From positions 1-43,797 of IMG/VR virus record IMGVR_UViG_3300035702_000481: a stretch of DNA of 43,797 nt; one strand, given 5' to 3'. Below the pieces are notes generated by a model that did not search any database, was not told the DNA's origin, and saw only the letters and a program-made list of their open reading frames with translations. Of this stretch, positions 1 through 7,194 are shown piece by piece. The position numbers and the translations under genes are program-made. This DNA is from a virus. Numbering within the stretch: position 1 is the stretch's first letter; the number at the start of each line of letters is the position of its first letter.

Positions 1-2
1 AT

Positions 3-275
3 ACCTGCAACATACATTTAGCTGTAAACAAAGCAGATTCTTCAGGGTCGGTTAGCTTGATTCATAATGAAACACTCGTCTTTAAAATCTTTTTAGATCA
101 TTACAAATCCTTAAACCATGTAAAACAAGTCATAGGAACAATTTTATTTAATGTGACGGAGGAGATTAGATACAGAATAGAGCAGCTTAATAAAAAAGAG
201 TCCGCTCAAAAAGAATTCGAAAACGAAGCATCCTCGTGGATAATGACCATAGGAGATGATCCACCTAAATTTTAA
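3..275 (+). CDS. Hypothetical protein, C-terminal part (5' end outside window)
   Basis: The reading frame is open from the first bases of the window to a TAA at 273-275, so this is the 3' end of a gene that begins upstream. A TTG at 57 could act as a start, but the frame has no stop before it and no ribosome binding site is visible there. The visible part is mixed alpha-helical and charged, ending in an acidic tail (GDDPPKF). I recognise no family. It lies just upstream of a tRNA-Ser gene on the same strand. Confidence 0.5.
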   Translation, partial: TCNIHLAVNKADSSGSVSLIHNETLVFKIFLDHYKSLNHVKQVIGTILFNVTEEIRYRIEQLNKKESAQKEFENEASSWIMTIGDDPPKF

Positions 276-286
276 AACACAAAGTT

Positions 287-380
287 GGAGGCCTAACCCG
301 AAAGATTCTGGGTACCGGGTGCGGTCTTGAAAACCGTTAGTCGCTTAGGCGGCGTGTGGGTTCGAATCCCACGACCTCCT
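287..380 (+). tRNA. tRNA-Ser (anticodon UGA)
   Basis: The anticodon arm CGGT-CTTGAAA-ACCG shows anticodon TGA, which reads UCA serine codons. A long variable arm and the T arm GTGGG-TTCGAAT-CCCAC follow, as expected for a class II tRNA-Ser. The D arm is unusual: ACCC pairs with GGGT around a very long loop, and the acceptor stem has one mismatch. No CCA is encoded. The anticodon UGA should not be confused with the UGA codon; this tRNA is not the suppressor. Confidence 0.8.
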
Positions 381-401
381 CTCATTCTTAATCCAATAAA
401 A

Positions 402-593
402 ATGGCAATAGACTTTCCAAGTTCCCTTATAATGGGACAATACTTAGAAGACGCAAAAGAACATTTCCCTCAATATACTTTTATAGAGATTGAGAAAAAC
501 GGAATACCAAAAACAACATCCCATAGAACTGGCGAGAGTGTTATAGAAGTCTCTACAGATGATGGGATAATAATCAGAGTAGAGGAACAATAA
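402..593 (+). CDS. Small hypothetical protein (63 aa)
   Basis: The frame is also open upstream, but that part lies in tRNA-Ser, so the ATG at 402 after an A-rich leader (AATAAAA) is the likely start. The product is acidic, with a C-terminal half rich in beta-forming residues (VIEVSTDDGIIIRVEEQ). It has no signal peptide or membrane segment. Its TAA overlaps the ATG of the next gene (TAATG), so the two are translationally coupled. I do not recognise a family. Confidence 0.6.
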   Translation: MAIDFPSSLIMGQYLEDAKEHFPQYTFIEIEKNGIPKTTSHRTGESVIEVSTDDGIIIRVEEQ

Positions 594-964
594 TGCAGCC
601 ACAGATAATAGTCCTAATTTTATTAGCCCATTACGTAGCAGACTTCTTGTTACAGAGCCGGTATATGGCAGATAACAAATCCCACAGATTTGATGTACTG
701 TCTTTCCATGTGTCTATTTATGGGATGATGCTAACACTGATACTATTTCCTATCTTTATGTACGCAGGCGTACCAGCGTTTGACACGGCAGTATATTTGC
801 TTTTAAACACGATTTTACACCTTATTACAGATTACTTTACAAGTAAAGCGTCCAGCAGGGCGTTTTCAGATAAGAATATTTACAAAGGAATGGCAATCAT
901 AGGTTTTGATCAGTTCATACACTCAACTTGTTTATTAGTGAGTTATTTGTTATTATTGGTCTAA
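593..964 (+). CDS. DUF3307-like integral membrane protein
   Basis: This 123-residue protein is strongly hydrophobic, with about four membrane segments. It opens with the pattern of DUF3307 proteins: H and ADF in LAHYVADFLLQS, then MADNK, and later a HLITDY element. These occur in phages and bacteria as small membrane proteins of unknown role. It starts by TAATG overlap with the preceding small gene and ends just before a tRNA-Cys gene. The family match rests on the histidine and aspartate pattern and the length. No function can be inferred beyond location in a membrane. Confidence 0.65.
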   Translation: MQPQIIVLILLAHYVADFLLQSRYMADNKSHRFDVLSFHVSIYGMMLTLILFPIFMYAGVPAFDTAVYLLLNTILHLITDYFTSKASSRAFSDKNIYKGMAIIGFDQFIHSTCLLVSYLLLLV

Positions 965-971
965 TTAATAA

Positions 972-1042
972 GCCGGCGTGGCCGAGTGGCTAGGCGGGGG
1001 CCTGCAAAGCCCTTTACGGAGGTTCGAACCCTTCCGCCGGCT
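972..1042 (+). tRNA. tRNA-Cys (anticodon GCA)
   Basis: A complete cloverleaf is visible. The acceptor GCCGGCG pairs with CGCCGGC, the anticodon loop contains GCA (CCTGCAAA), and the T loop is GGTTCGAACCC. The discriminator is U and no CCA is encoded. Confidence 0.9.
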
Positions 1043-1069
1043 CCCTAACTTAAACATATAAACAAAACT

Positions 1070-1297
1070 ATGGAAAAAATATATAACTTTTTAAATTCAT
1101 TATCGGACCCTTTAAAAGCAGTTGTTTACGGCTGGATGTGGTTTGCAATTATAATTTTAATGTTCTTTCACCCTGGTTTATTCGGTGCCTTATGCATCCT
1201 AGCTACCCAGATTGTGGTTTTTCTCTGGAATAACCAAAGCGGTGGACAGGGTAGAAAAGCCTTTATGAAGCAATGGAAAAAATTAAAGAAGCTATAA
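1070..1297 (+). CDS. Small membrane protein (75 aa)
   Basis: An A-rich leader (AACAAAACT) precedes the ATG. The first half is amphipathic; residues about 20-55 form one or two hydrophobic segments (FAIIILMFF, ALCILATQIVVFLW). The C-terminus is basic (KAFMKQWKKLKKL), giving a likely cytoplasmic tail. The last 25 bases overlap the start of the metallophosphoesterase gene in another frame, which suggests co-translation. I do not recognise a family. A holin-like role is possible from size and topology, but nothing else supports it. Confidence 0.55.
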   Translation: MEKIYNFLNSLSDPLKAVVYGWMWFAIIILMFFHPGLFGALCILATQIVVFLWNNQSGGQGRKAFMKQWKKLKKL

Positions 1298-2037
1298 TAA
1301 TAGGAGACGGGCACGGGAATTTTAATAGCATCTCTCAAGCCGTTTCTTGGGGATGGACGAGAAACAATGAACCCGTTCCCATTTTTTTAGGAGACCTTAG
1401 CGACTCATTCCATAAAAGTAAGAATGACCAGTTAAGGCTCATGCACTTTGTGTACATGTGTCTAAACGAAGGGGGGTGGATGTTATGGGGAAACCATGAT
1501 ATGTCATATTGGTACCCAGCGGAGCACTATGCCTCCGGATACACAAGGACACAGGCAAATGCTTTCAAAGATATCTACACAAAAATAAAGAACCACCCTA
1601 GATGTGTACCATATCTCCACATCCCAAGAGAAAAGAAAGAAGACATTCTCATAACTCATGCGGGACTTTCTCCAAGATTAGTCCCGGTAATGAAAGACCC
1701 AATAGATTTCCTACAAGAACATTTTGATGATAAAAATATGTATGAGATCATGAGACACTCTCCCCTTCTAAAAGCAGGGAAAATGAGCGGGGGAAAGGAG
1801 AGGGTCGGAGGAATAACCTGGAGACGTGATGGAGAATGTGACGAAAGATTGCATTCTGATATCATAGAGATCACGGGACACACTCCCACCAATACGTGCG
1901 ACTTTAATGAAAAAGCCCAAAGATGGAACATTGATTGTCACGAGTATGGGGATAAGTCTATTCTAAGGCTAAGAGGTGAAGATCTTTTTGTTGTAACATA
2001 CGATCAGTATGGGACGGTTGACAAAGATTATGTATAG
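1273..2037 (+). CDS. Calcineurin-like metallophosphoesterase
   Basis: This 254-residue protein carries the metal-binding motifs of the calcineurin-like phosphoesterase fold in order: GDGHG near residue 11, GDLSDS near 40, GNHD near 74, then ITHAG and a late GHT. These residues normally bind two divalent metals and hydrolyse phosphoesters. The substrate is unknown; phage relatives include PP1-like phosphatases and nucleotide or RNA phosphatases. It overlaps the upstream membrane-protein gene by 25 bases. The RNA ligase encoded shortly downstream makes an RNA-end repair partner conceivable, but that is inference. It stops at TAG. Confidence 0.85.
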   Translation: MEKIKEAIIIGDGHGNFNSISQAVSWGWTRNNEPVPIFLGDLSDSFHKSKNDQLRLMHFVYMCLNEGGWMLWGNHDMSYWYPAEHYASGYTRTQANAFKDIYTKIKNHPRCVPYLHIPREKKEDILITHAGLSPRLVPVMKDPIDFLQEHFDDKNMYEIMRHSPLLKAGKMSGGKERVGGITWRRDGECDERLHSDIIEITGHTPTNTCDFNEKAQRWNIDCHEYGDKSILRLRGEDLFVVTYDQYGTVDKDYV

Positions 2038-2218
2038 AAGTCAAGAAATGCGTCATAAAAGGAGGAAAGCTCGGCCTCTCTAGAATCTGTAGGAGTATCA
2101 GCGTACGACGCGCAAATACATCGGTAGCAGGAATCTATACATATAAACTAGTCCACCCTCCGAAATGAGGACAAGGGTCAGAAGTAATACTAGTAAAAAC
2201 TTCTGGCTTGGGACACAA
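2038..2218 (+). other. Non-coding stretch with short hairpins
   Basis: No open frame of useful length is visible. There are several inverted repeats: GCGTC paired with GACGC across about 60 bases, and a clear hairpin CAGAAGT / ACTTCTG near 2180-2212. It runs straight into a truncated tRNA. It may be a tRNA-operon leader or degenerate RNA gene; I cannot assign it. Confidence 0.3.
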
Positions 2219-2256
2219 GGGCTCGTAGCTCAAAGGTAGAGCATCGGTCTTAACTA
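2219..2256 (+). pseudogene. Truncated tRNA (5' half only)
   Basis: The first half of a class I tRNA is well formed: acceptor strand GGGCTCG, T8, D arm GCTC-AAAGGTA-GAGC, and anticodon stem TCGGT followed by CTTAA. The 3' half is missing. No ACCGA, T arm or CGAGCCC acceptor strand appears downstream. An HNH endonuclease gene fragment on the other strand follows at once. The break falls in the anticodon loop, a favoured intron and homing-endonuclease target. Confidence 0.65.
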
Positions 2257-2263
2257 ATAAACA

Positions 2264-2641
2264 CTAAACTATCAACATATCTGGATTGTGTAATTCAGAA
2301 TGACAATTATGGCAAAGCAATAAGGTCTTTTTAAGCTCTTTCTTTAAGGACTTAAGAGACCTATTAGAGCAATTTCTAAGATCAAGAGGGAACCTTTTTA
2401 GAGAAGGATCTCTGTGATGGAAGCATAGGGCAGAGTAGTTCTTTTTGTAACCACAAGAAGAGCACTTTCCCCCTAATTCATCTACAAAGGCTTTTTTTCT
2501 TCTATGCCCTCTCTTTTGCTGCGCCTTATAAGATTGATTTTTTTTAGCATTATTTATATTTTTACACTTTAAAGAACAATATTTCCGCTGCTTACCTTTT
2601 AAGGATGTGTTACAAATAATACACTCTTTGTAGGTATTTAT
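2264..2641 (-). pseudogene. HNH homing endonuclease, no normal start codon
   Basis: Read on the minus strand, about 125 codons encode a typical free-standing or intron HNH nuclease. An N-terminal zinc-knuckle has CIICNTSL and KYCSLKC. A basic linker follows, then CSSCGY, the HH of the HNH core (CFHHRDP) and a terminal CHNCHSELHN. No ATG, GTG or TTG lies between the upstream in-frame stop (2684-2686) and the conserved CIIC, so it uses an unusual start such as ATA or has lost its 5' end. It sits between a tRNA 5' half and a protein-gene 3' fragment. That placement suggests endonuclease insertion followed by deletion. Confidence 0.7.
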
Positions 2642-2755
2642 GCTGAGATAGCTGGAGAACGAGTAATGGAACCAAACTTCAGACTAGCTGTTAAATTAGC
2701 TAAAGAAAGAGGAGTAAGAGTTAAATACTTCCACAAATGGATCAAAAATGAATGA
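2642..2755 (+). pseudogene. 3' fragment of an unidentified gene
   Basis: A clearly coding-like frame (AEIAGERVMEPNFRLAVKLA and a basic C-terminus KYFHKWIKNE) runs into a TGA at 2753-2755, overlapping the start of the HNH-RNA ligase gene. It has no start of its own and begins next to the HNH insertion. It therefore seems to be the C-terminal remnant of a deleted gene. If UGA were read as Trp, only a few codons would be added before TAA. Confidence 0.45.
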
Positions 2756-3782
2756 CACAGATAAGCTTTTAAGTCGTAAGGATTTTAGAAGAGCTGTATT
2801 TCGTAGAGACCACAACAAATGTGTTTTATGTGGGGATTCTGCTAAAGACGCACACCATATCATAGAAAGGCGTCTTTTTCCGGACGGTGGTTATTATCTT
2901 AATAATGGCGCGAGCTTATGCGGGGATTGTCATATCGATGCTGAACAAACGGTAGCTTCTGTAGAAGAAATACGTAGAGCAGCGGGAATAACCAAAAATG
3001 TCATACCACCACATCTATATTCCGATCATAGGTACGACAAGTGGGGCAATCATATATTACCTGACGGGACCAGAACCAAAGGAGAGTTATTCTTTGACGA
3101 GAACGTTCAAAAAATAATACCTCAATACATAAAAGACTTGTTCCGGGATTGGGTAAAATATCCCAGAACATGGCACCTCCCTATATCTAACGCTACAAAA
3201 GATGATCGAACCCATAAAGACTTTAGTCTTTTTGAAGGGCAGGAAATTGTCATAACGGAGAAAATGGATGGAGAAAATGCCACCCTGTACACAGACTATT
3301 TCCACGCAAGAAGTGTCGATGGTAATTCCCATCCATCACAAAGTTGGGTAAAGGGTCTGCAAGCTAAGAAAGGTTACTTGATCCCTAAAAACTGGAGAGT
3401 TTGCGGGGAAAACATGTACGCCGAACATTCCATAAAGTATGAAGATTTGGAATCTTATTTTCTAATGTTTTCTATTTGGAATGAAAAGAATCAATGCTTA
3501 TCTTGGCAAGACACAAAAGTATGGGCAGAATTACTAGGATTTAAACTAGTTCCAGCCTTATACGAAGGAAAGTTCAATAGGAAAATCCTTTTGGACACTA
3601 TTGAGTCTCTAGACACAGAAACTCAAGAAGGGATAGTTTTAAGACTTACCCGACCGTTTGCTTACACTGAATTTACAACATGTGTAGCTAAATGGGTTCG
3701 ACCCAATCATGTAGCCGAAACAAAACACAATTGGCGTATGCGTTGGGATGAGCGAAAAATTAACCTAATCAAAAACAAATAA
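2748..3782 (+). CDS. HNH nuclease - RNA ligase fusion protein
   Basis: This 344-residue protein has two domains. Residues about 10-75 form an HNH nuclease with a zinc site (C25xxC28, HH at 36-37, C58xxC61H62). Residues about 155-344 form an ATP-dependent RNA ligase. Its nucleotidyl-lysine motif KMDGEN has K172, GENMYAEHS follows near 225, then EGIVLR and AKWVR correspond to ligase motifs IV and V. Known RNA ligases of this class seal breaks in RNA through a lysyl-AMP intermediate. A nuclease and ligase in one chain suggests a cut-and-seal or repair role, possibly on tRNA, given the tRNA-rich neighbourhood; that is inference. The linker between the domains looks intact. Confidence 0.8.
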   Translation: MNDTDKLLSRKDFRRAVFRRDHNKCVLCGDSAKDAHHIIERRLFPDGGYYLNNGASLCGDCHIDAEQTVASVEEIRRAAGITKNVIPPHLYSDHRYDKWGNHILPDGTRTKGELFFDENVQKIIPQYIKDLFRDWVKYPRTWHLPISNATKDDRTHKDFSLFEGQEIVITEKMDGENATLYTDYFHARSVDGNSHPSQSWVKGLQAKKGYLIPKNWRVCGENMYAEHSIKYEDLESYFLMFSIWNEKNQCLSWQDTKVWAELLGFKLVPALYEGKFNRKILLDTIESLDTETQEGIVLRLTRPFAYTEFTTCVAKWVRPNHVAETKHNWRMRWDERKINLIKNK

Positions 3783-3795
3783 TACATATTATAAA

Positions 3796-4110
3796 ATGAC
3801 ACCAGAATTAATAATTGGAATCAGCATCGCAGTAGTTTTAGCAGTAGTTATCATAATTTGGGCAGCTAATAGGTCCAGTAAAAACAGTTCCCAAACCTCC
3901 GGGGTCACAGTATCCGGTAGCGAGGATGGAAACAAGCGACCAAAACCAGATCAGTCAGCTACGAAAACTAAACCTGACGAACCAGAGGTACTTACAACAG
4001 ATTTATCAGATCTAAAAGTTCCCGAGCTAAAAGAATTAGCTAAGGAACGAGGCATGACTGGCTATTCTAAGCTAAGAAAAGCCGAGCTTGTAGAAGCTTT
4101 AAAGAACTAA
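3796..4110 (+). CDS. Membrane-anchored protein with SAP-like C-terminus
   Basis: The 104-residue product has one N-terminal membrane helix (IIGISIAVVLAVVIIIWAA), a Ser/Pro/Lys-rich linker of about 45 residues, and a C-terminal helix-turn-helix unit (LKVPELKELAKERG... KLRKAELVEAL). That unit matches the SAP / Rho-N type nucleic-acid-binding motif. The arrangement would hold a small DNA- or RNA-binding head at the inner membrane. The gene is followed directly by a strong terminator. SAP assignment rests on the L-x-E-L-K...G...KAELVEAL pattern; the partner nucleic acid is unknown. Confidence 0.65.
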   Translation: MTPELIIGISIAVVLAVVIIIWAANRSSKNSSQTSGVTVSGSEDGNKRPKPDQSATKTKPDEPEVLTTDLSDLKVPELKELAKERGMTGYSKLRKAELVEALKN

Positions 4111-4127
4111 AAAAAATCGATTCACTA

Positions 4128-4158
4128 AAAGCCGGCCCTTAAAAGGTCGGCTTTCTTT
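4128..4158 (+). terminator. Rho-independent terminator
   Basis: A stem of AAAGCCGGCC with GGTCGGCTTT closes a loop of TTAAAAA type and is followed by a T-rich run. It ends the unit containing the SAP protein. Confidence 0.85.
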
Positions 4159-4175
4159 TAACAAAATAGGAACAC

Positions 4176-4313
4176 ATGTCACTATCATACGTAAAACCGA
4201 AGAAGCAGAAAAAGCGCTTAGAGACTAGAATTAGTAATTATGAAAAAATGACCTCAGCTTACAAAGGAAGAGGAAACTCCCCCTATACTAAGCCCGGGAG
4301 CATGAATAAGTAA
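4176..4313 (+). CDS. Small basic protein (45 aa)
   Basis: An ATG at 4176 opens a 45-codon frame that ends at TAA 4311-4313, overlapping the ATG of the CYTH gene (TAATG). The product is very basic (KPKKQKKRLETR) with a Pro/Gly-rich end. The tight coupling to the next gene and clean frame support translation. No family is recognisable. A nucleic-acid-binding or structural accessory peptide is possible from charge alone. Confidence 0.55.
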   Translation: MSLSYVKPKKQKKRLETRISNYEKMTSAYKGRGNSPYTKPGSMNK

Positions 4314-4831
4314 TGGCGAGCGAGTTACAAGAAAAAACAATACAAGAGATTGAAAGAAAGTGGGTATTAAAAAGACTCCCACGAGATGTTTTTGAAAGTA
4401 ATGTTGAGGTAATTCACCTTGAATATGCCTATTTAGAAGGCAAGAGATTTACAAAAAGAACTGTAGCAGGGAAAGACTCAGATTATTGGATAACCACTAA
4501 AAAGGGGGAAGGGTTATCCCGAGAAGAGAGTCATAAGGAAAGCCACTTAGAGGAATTCACTAAAGCTAAGAAAGATTTTTACTCTAACTGTCTATCAAAA
4601 ACAAGATACACTATTTTTAGGGACACTTTTGATATCGAGATAGACTACTATCATAACTTTGATCTTGTAACGATGGAAGTAGAGATAGAGGTTGATATTG
4701 ATGCGGACCATGAAAGAGCCGCAGAAAGATTTGCAACAGAGTCAATCCATCTACCAGAATCGGTAAAAAGTGAGATCATATCTGAGGTCACAAATTTGCC
4801 GGGATTTTCCAATAAAAATTTAGCAGAATAA
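4313..4831 (+). CDS. CYTH-domain (triphosphate tunnel) protein
   Basis: The N-terminus contains EIERKW, the ExExK signature that begins the CYTH / triphosphate tunnel fold. Regularly spaced charged beta-strands follow (TKRTVAGKD, WITTKKGEG, KTRYTIFRD, VTMEVEIEVD). Members hydrolyse inorganic triphosphate, thiamine triphosphate or RNA 5'-triphosphates, or make cyclic AMP. Length (172 residues) fits a single-domain member. It is coupled to the small gene upstream and followed two bases later by the deoxyribosyltransferase-like gene, so all three are probably one operon. The real substrate cannot be told from sequence. Confidence 0.75.
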   Translation: MASELQEKTIQEIERKWVLKRLPRDVFESNVEVIHLEYAYLEGKRFTKRTVAGKDSDYWITTKKGEGLSREESHKESHLEEFTKAKKDFYSNCLSKTRYTIFRDTFDIEIDYYHNFDLVTMEVEIEVDIDADHERAAERFATESIHLPESVKSEIISEVTNLPGFSNKNLAE

Positions 4832-4832
4832 T

Positions 4833-5312
4833 ATGGAACTTAAACCACCTATCAGATTTGAAGCCGATTGGAAAAACACAGTTTTTATAGGAGGGAGTAT
4901 TAACATGGGAAGTTCCCCCGACTGGCAAAAAGGTGTAGCACAAAGACTATTAGACAAGTTTGACAAGCTTTGGGTTTTTAATCCCAGAAGGGACGATTGG
5001 GACCCTGAAGCAAAACAAAGTATTAAAAATAATTACTTTAGAAAACAAGTCGAATGGGAGATACACCATTTAGATAATTGCTCTGTAGCGTATTTTCACA
5101 TACACAAAGATGGCCTTTCTCCCATATCTTTGTATGAGCTAGGATACATGACACACAAAGATACAAAAGTGATTGTATGTGCACACCCTGAATTTGCCCG
5201 CTTTGGTAATTTAGATATTTACAAAAGCCTTGGACATTTTCAAATGTACACAGACTTTGAAACATCAATAGAAGAATTGGAGAAAGAACTTGAAAAATAC
5301 ATTAGTAGTTAA
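4833..5312 (+). CDS. Nucleoside 2-deoxyribosyltransferase-like protein
   Basis: This 159-residue protein resembles phage and bacterial deoxyribosyltransferase-like proteins. It has an N-terminal beta strand with TVFIGGSINMG, then VFNPRRDDW, a QVEWEIHHLDNCSVAYFHI strand-helix unit and SPISLYELGYM, which holds the conserved Ser and Glu. Proteins of this fold cleave or exchange nucleobases on deoxynucleosides or nucleotides. In a phage that would serve base salvage or modified-base supply. It ends overlapping a degraded P-loop gene. Assignment is by motif order; the exact reaction is not shown. Confidence 0.7.
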   Translation: MELKPPIRFEADWKNTVFIGGSINMGSSPDWQKGVAQRLLDKFDKLWVFNPRRDDWDPEAKQSIKNNYFRKQVEWEIHHLDNCSVAYFHIHKDGLSPISLYELGYMTHKDTKVIVCAHPEFARFGNLDIYKSLGHFQMYTDFETSIEELEKELEKYISS

Positions 5313-5573
5313 CATTTTTGGTGGACCGGGAGCAGGCAAGAGCATTTTAATGGCTGACCTGTTCGCCCCATAGTTTGGGAAGTTTTAAGATGGCAACATC
5401 ATCCATATATCTACGATAACGGCAGACTTCTCCACACCGAAGAGTCCCTAGAAATAATAAAAGACATTGCAACAAACATGAGAAAAAAGGCACGCTCTTG
5501 GGGAGGAGTTATTGCCGAAAGGGATTTTCCCAGAGCAGAAGCATTAACTAATTTTTTAACCCTAATAAAATAA
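5290..5573 (+). pseudogene. Frameshifted P-loop nucleotide-binding gene
   Basis: One frame from about 5290 encodes LVVNIFGG and a perfect Walker A GGPGAGKS but stops at a TAG near 5370. A different frame then continues (RPIVWEVLRWQHHPYIYDNG ... SWGGVIAERDFPRAEALTNF) to TAA at 5571-5573. Both halves look like real coding sequence. The most likely reading is a P-loop kinase or ATPase gene broken by an indel or an internal deletion. A programmed frameshift cannot be excluded, but no slippery site is obvious. Confidence 0.55.
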
Positions 5574-5583
5574 TAACCAGATT

Positions 5584-5757
5584 ATGGCAACAGTTACTAA
5601 AAAATATTTTCTATCTAACGACGAAGACAAACGAGATGAACAGTTAATTAAATATAACGCTAAGGCTCAAAAGTTATATAACTCCGGAGTTAAGAAAGTT
5701 AAATTGAATTTGTCTATGAAAGACAACATTTTATTTTTATCTTATGAGGGAAGTTAA
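5584..5757 (+). CDS. Small hypothetical protein (57 aa)
   Basis: ATG at 5584 follows an AT-rich leader, and the TAA at 5755-5757 overlaps the next ATG (TAATG). The product is lysine-rich (MATVTKKYFLSNDEDKRDEQ) with a C-terminal beta-like segment (KVKLNLSMKDNILFLSY). No membrane segment or known motif is present. Coupling with the nucleotidase gene downstream suggests co-expression only. Confidence 0.55.
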   Translation: MATVTKKYFLSNDEDKRDEQLIKYNAKAQKLYNSGVKKVKLNLSMKDNILFLSYEGS

Positions 5758-6275
5758 TGACAGAAAAGCTTAAGAAAGAGTTAGACCTATTTAAAGAAAC
5801 CGAACCTCATAATAAGAAATTTATAGGTTTTGATAGCAAGGGTGATGAGTGGATTTGTTACATAACTCAGACAGGTGATTCCTGGGAAAGAGCTCGAAGA
5901 GGTGTACTAGACACTAAGCCAATAGTGGCCATTGACATGGACCTAGTTTTGTGTGACTTTTATGGCTCTTACTATGCAAGGCAAAAAGAGGACCCGGAAA
6001 TTAAATACCCTCAAAGCGAGTATAAATTTTTCGAAAACTTGAAGCCAATGCCTAGAGCTATTGAGGCTTACCACCGATTAAAAGAGAAGTATAATGTAAA
6101 AATACTTACTGCGCCCAGCGCTAAGAACCCACTGTGTTATACAGAGAAAAGAAACTGGGTAGAAAAGAATCTTGGAATGGATGCTGTTTATCGGTTAACT
6201 ATTACTAAGGATAAACATCTTTTTAAAGCGGACCTTTTGATAAAAGAATTATCTCTTCTTTACCTCTTGCGCTAA
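5757..6275 (+). CDS. HAD-type 5'-nucleotidase-like protein, C-terminus altered
   Basis: Residues about 60-75 hold the HAD nucleophile motif VAIDMDLVLCDFYGS (DxDxV). The cap-domain region that follows (PMPRAIEAYHRLKEKYNVKILTAP) is typical of the NT5C-like family of phage 5'(3')-deoxyribonucleotidases. The family normally ends with a Lys and a DD motif in an LIDD context. Here KADLLIKELSLLYLLR replaces it, so the last catalytic acidic pair seems lost, probably by a small rearrangement near 6235. The enzyme would dephosphorylate nucleotides if active. An N-terminal extension of about 55 residues has no known match. Confidence 0.65.
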   Translation: MTEKLKKELDLFKETEPHNKKFIGFDSKGDEWICYITQTGDSWERARRGVLDTKPIVAIDMDLVLCDFYGSYYARQKEDPEIKYPQSEYKFFENLKPMPRAIEAYHRLKEKYNVKILTAPSAKNPLCYTEKRNWVEKNLGMDAVYRLTITKDKHLFKADLLIKELSLLYLLR

Positions 6276-6290
6276 AACAGGAGAACAAAA

Positions 6291-6602
6291 ATGGATAATT
6301 ATTTAGCATTACAAATAGTAAAAGAATCAGAAGCGTGGGTAAGACACCAACTCAAAAATAAAGAAGAGCGTTGGTTCGTTGGCGAGGAAAGCGAAATAAA
6401 GCAAAGCACGCTCTGGAAGTGGGCTTGGCATTTAGACACAATTAAAGAAAAGATCGAAGAAGGTAAAGAGTTTAAAAGGGAGCCAAATTGGGCCTCTATA
6501 TGGAATTTATACCGATTCGGTGTTTCTAAGTGGCCAATAAGTAGAATTAAGAAAAGAGCTTATGTTAATAGTAAAAAGGAGGATCACCATGAAGTAACGT
6601 AA
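6291..6602 (+). CDS. Hypothetical protein (103 aa)
   Basis: The ATG follows GGAGAACAAAA, a plausible ribosome binding site. The product is rich in Trp, Lys and Glu and mostly helical (ALQIVKESEAWVRHQLKNKE; TLWKWAWHLDTIKEKIEEG). It has no membrane segment or signal peptide. The high tryptophan content, all from TGG codons, contrasts with the UGA-using genes on the other strand. I do not recognise a family. Confidence 0.6.
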   Translation: MDNYLALQIVKESEAWVRHQLKNKEERWFVGEESEIKQSTLWKWAWHLDTIKEKIEEGKEFKREPNWASIWNLYRFGVSKWPISRIKKRAYVNSKKEDHHEVT

Positions 6603-6625
6603 ACGTTAAATAAACATGGAGGTCC

Positions 6626-7066
6626 ATGGGTAAGACATATAAAAAGTTTTATCACTACACAATTAAAAGGTGTAAAACATGTGGCGGGAAGATCAACCAG
6701 AGAGGAGTACACACAAAAGAAAATAATTTCTTGTGTTCTTGCATCCCTAAATCTTTAAAAGGTAACTTCTGGTATAACGATCATCTTGCTATTTGTAGGT
6801 GTAGCATCTGCAAAGAGGAGGCTATTTTCCCTTCTCAATTAAAGTTTAGAGGAAGTTATTACGCTAAACAGCAATCTCACTATGATAGTAGAGAGTTAAT
6901 AAGAAATAGCTTTTCCTACAACACAAGAGTAGAATCATCGATAAGACATGGCATGAAAAAGGGCATGCGACGGAGAGAGAATATGGCCTTAAGAACTTTC
7001 AAAGCTGTTGATCGTCATGATTTTGTTTTTGAATGCTACAAAAAATATAAAAATGGGTGGTGGTAA
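6626..7066 (+). CDS. Zinc-ribbon protein (146 aa)
   Basis: The start has a good Shine-Dalgarno site (GGAGG) six bases upstream, unusual among its neighbours. Two CxxC pairs, CKTCGG near residue 15 and CSICKEE near 63, plus CSC near 38, indicate a zinc-binding fold. The remainder is basic (HGMKKGMRRRENMALR). It is probably a small nucleic-acid-binding protein. It lies just before tRNA-Thr. No specific family was recognised, so the function is open. Confidence 0.6.
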   Translation: MGKTYKKFYHYTIKRCKTCGGKINQRGVHTKENNFLCSCIPKSLKGNFWYNDHLAICRCSICKEEAIFPSQLKFRGSYYAKQQSHYDSRELIRNSFSYNTRVESSIRHGMKKGMRRRENMALRTFKAVDRHDFVFECYKKYKNGWW

Positions 7067-7081
7067 CTCACCATCCTTTAC

Positions 7082-7165
7082 GCCGGCTTCGCTTAGTGGT
7101 CGATAGCACTGGTTTTGTAAACCAGCGGGCTTTGCCCCTCGGGAGTTCGAATCTCCCAGCCGGCT
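7082..7165 (+). tRNA. tRNA-Thr (anticodon UGU) with long variable arm
   Basis: The acceptor GCCGGCT pairs with AGCCGGC. The anticodon arm CTGGT-TTTGTAA-ACCAG shows anticodon TGT. The variable region is about 15 bases with a GGGC/GCCC hairpin, longer than a normal tRNA-Thr. No CCA is encoded. Confidence 0.85.
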
Positions 7166-7194
7166 CTTTTTAACCTTAACCAAATAACTATATC

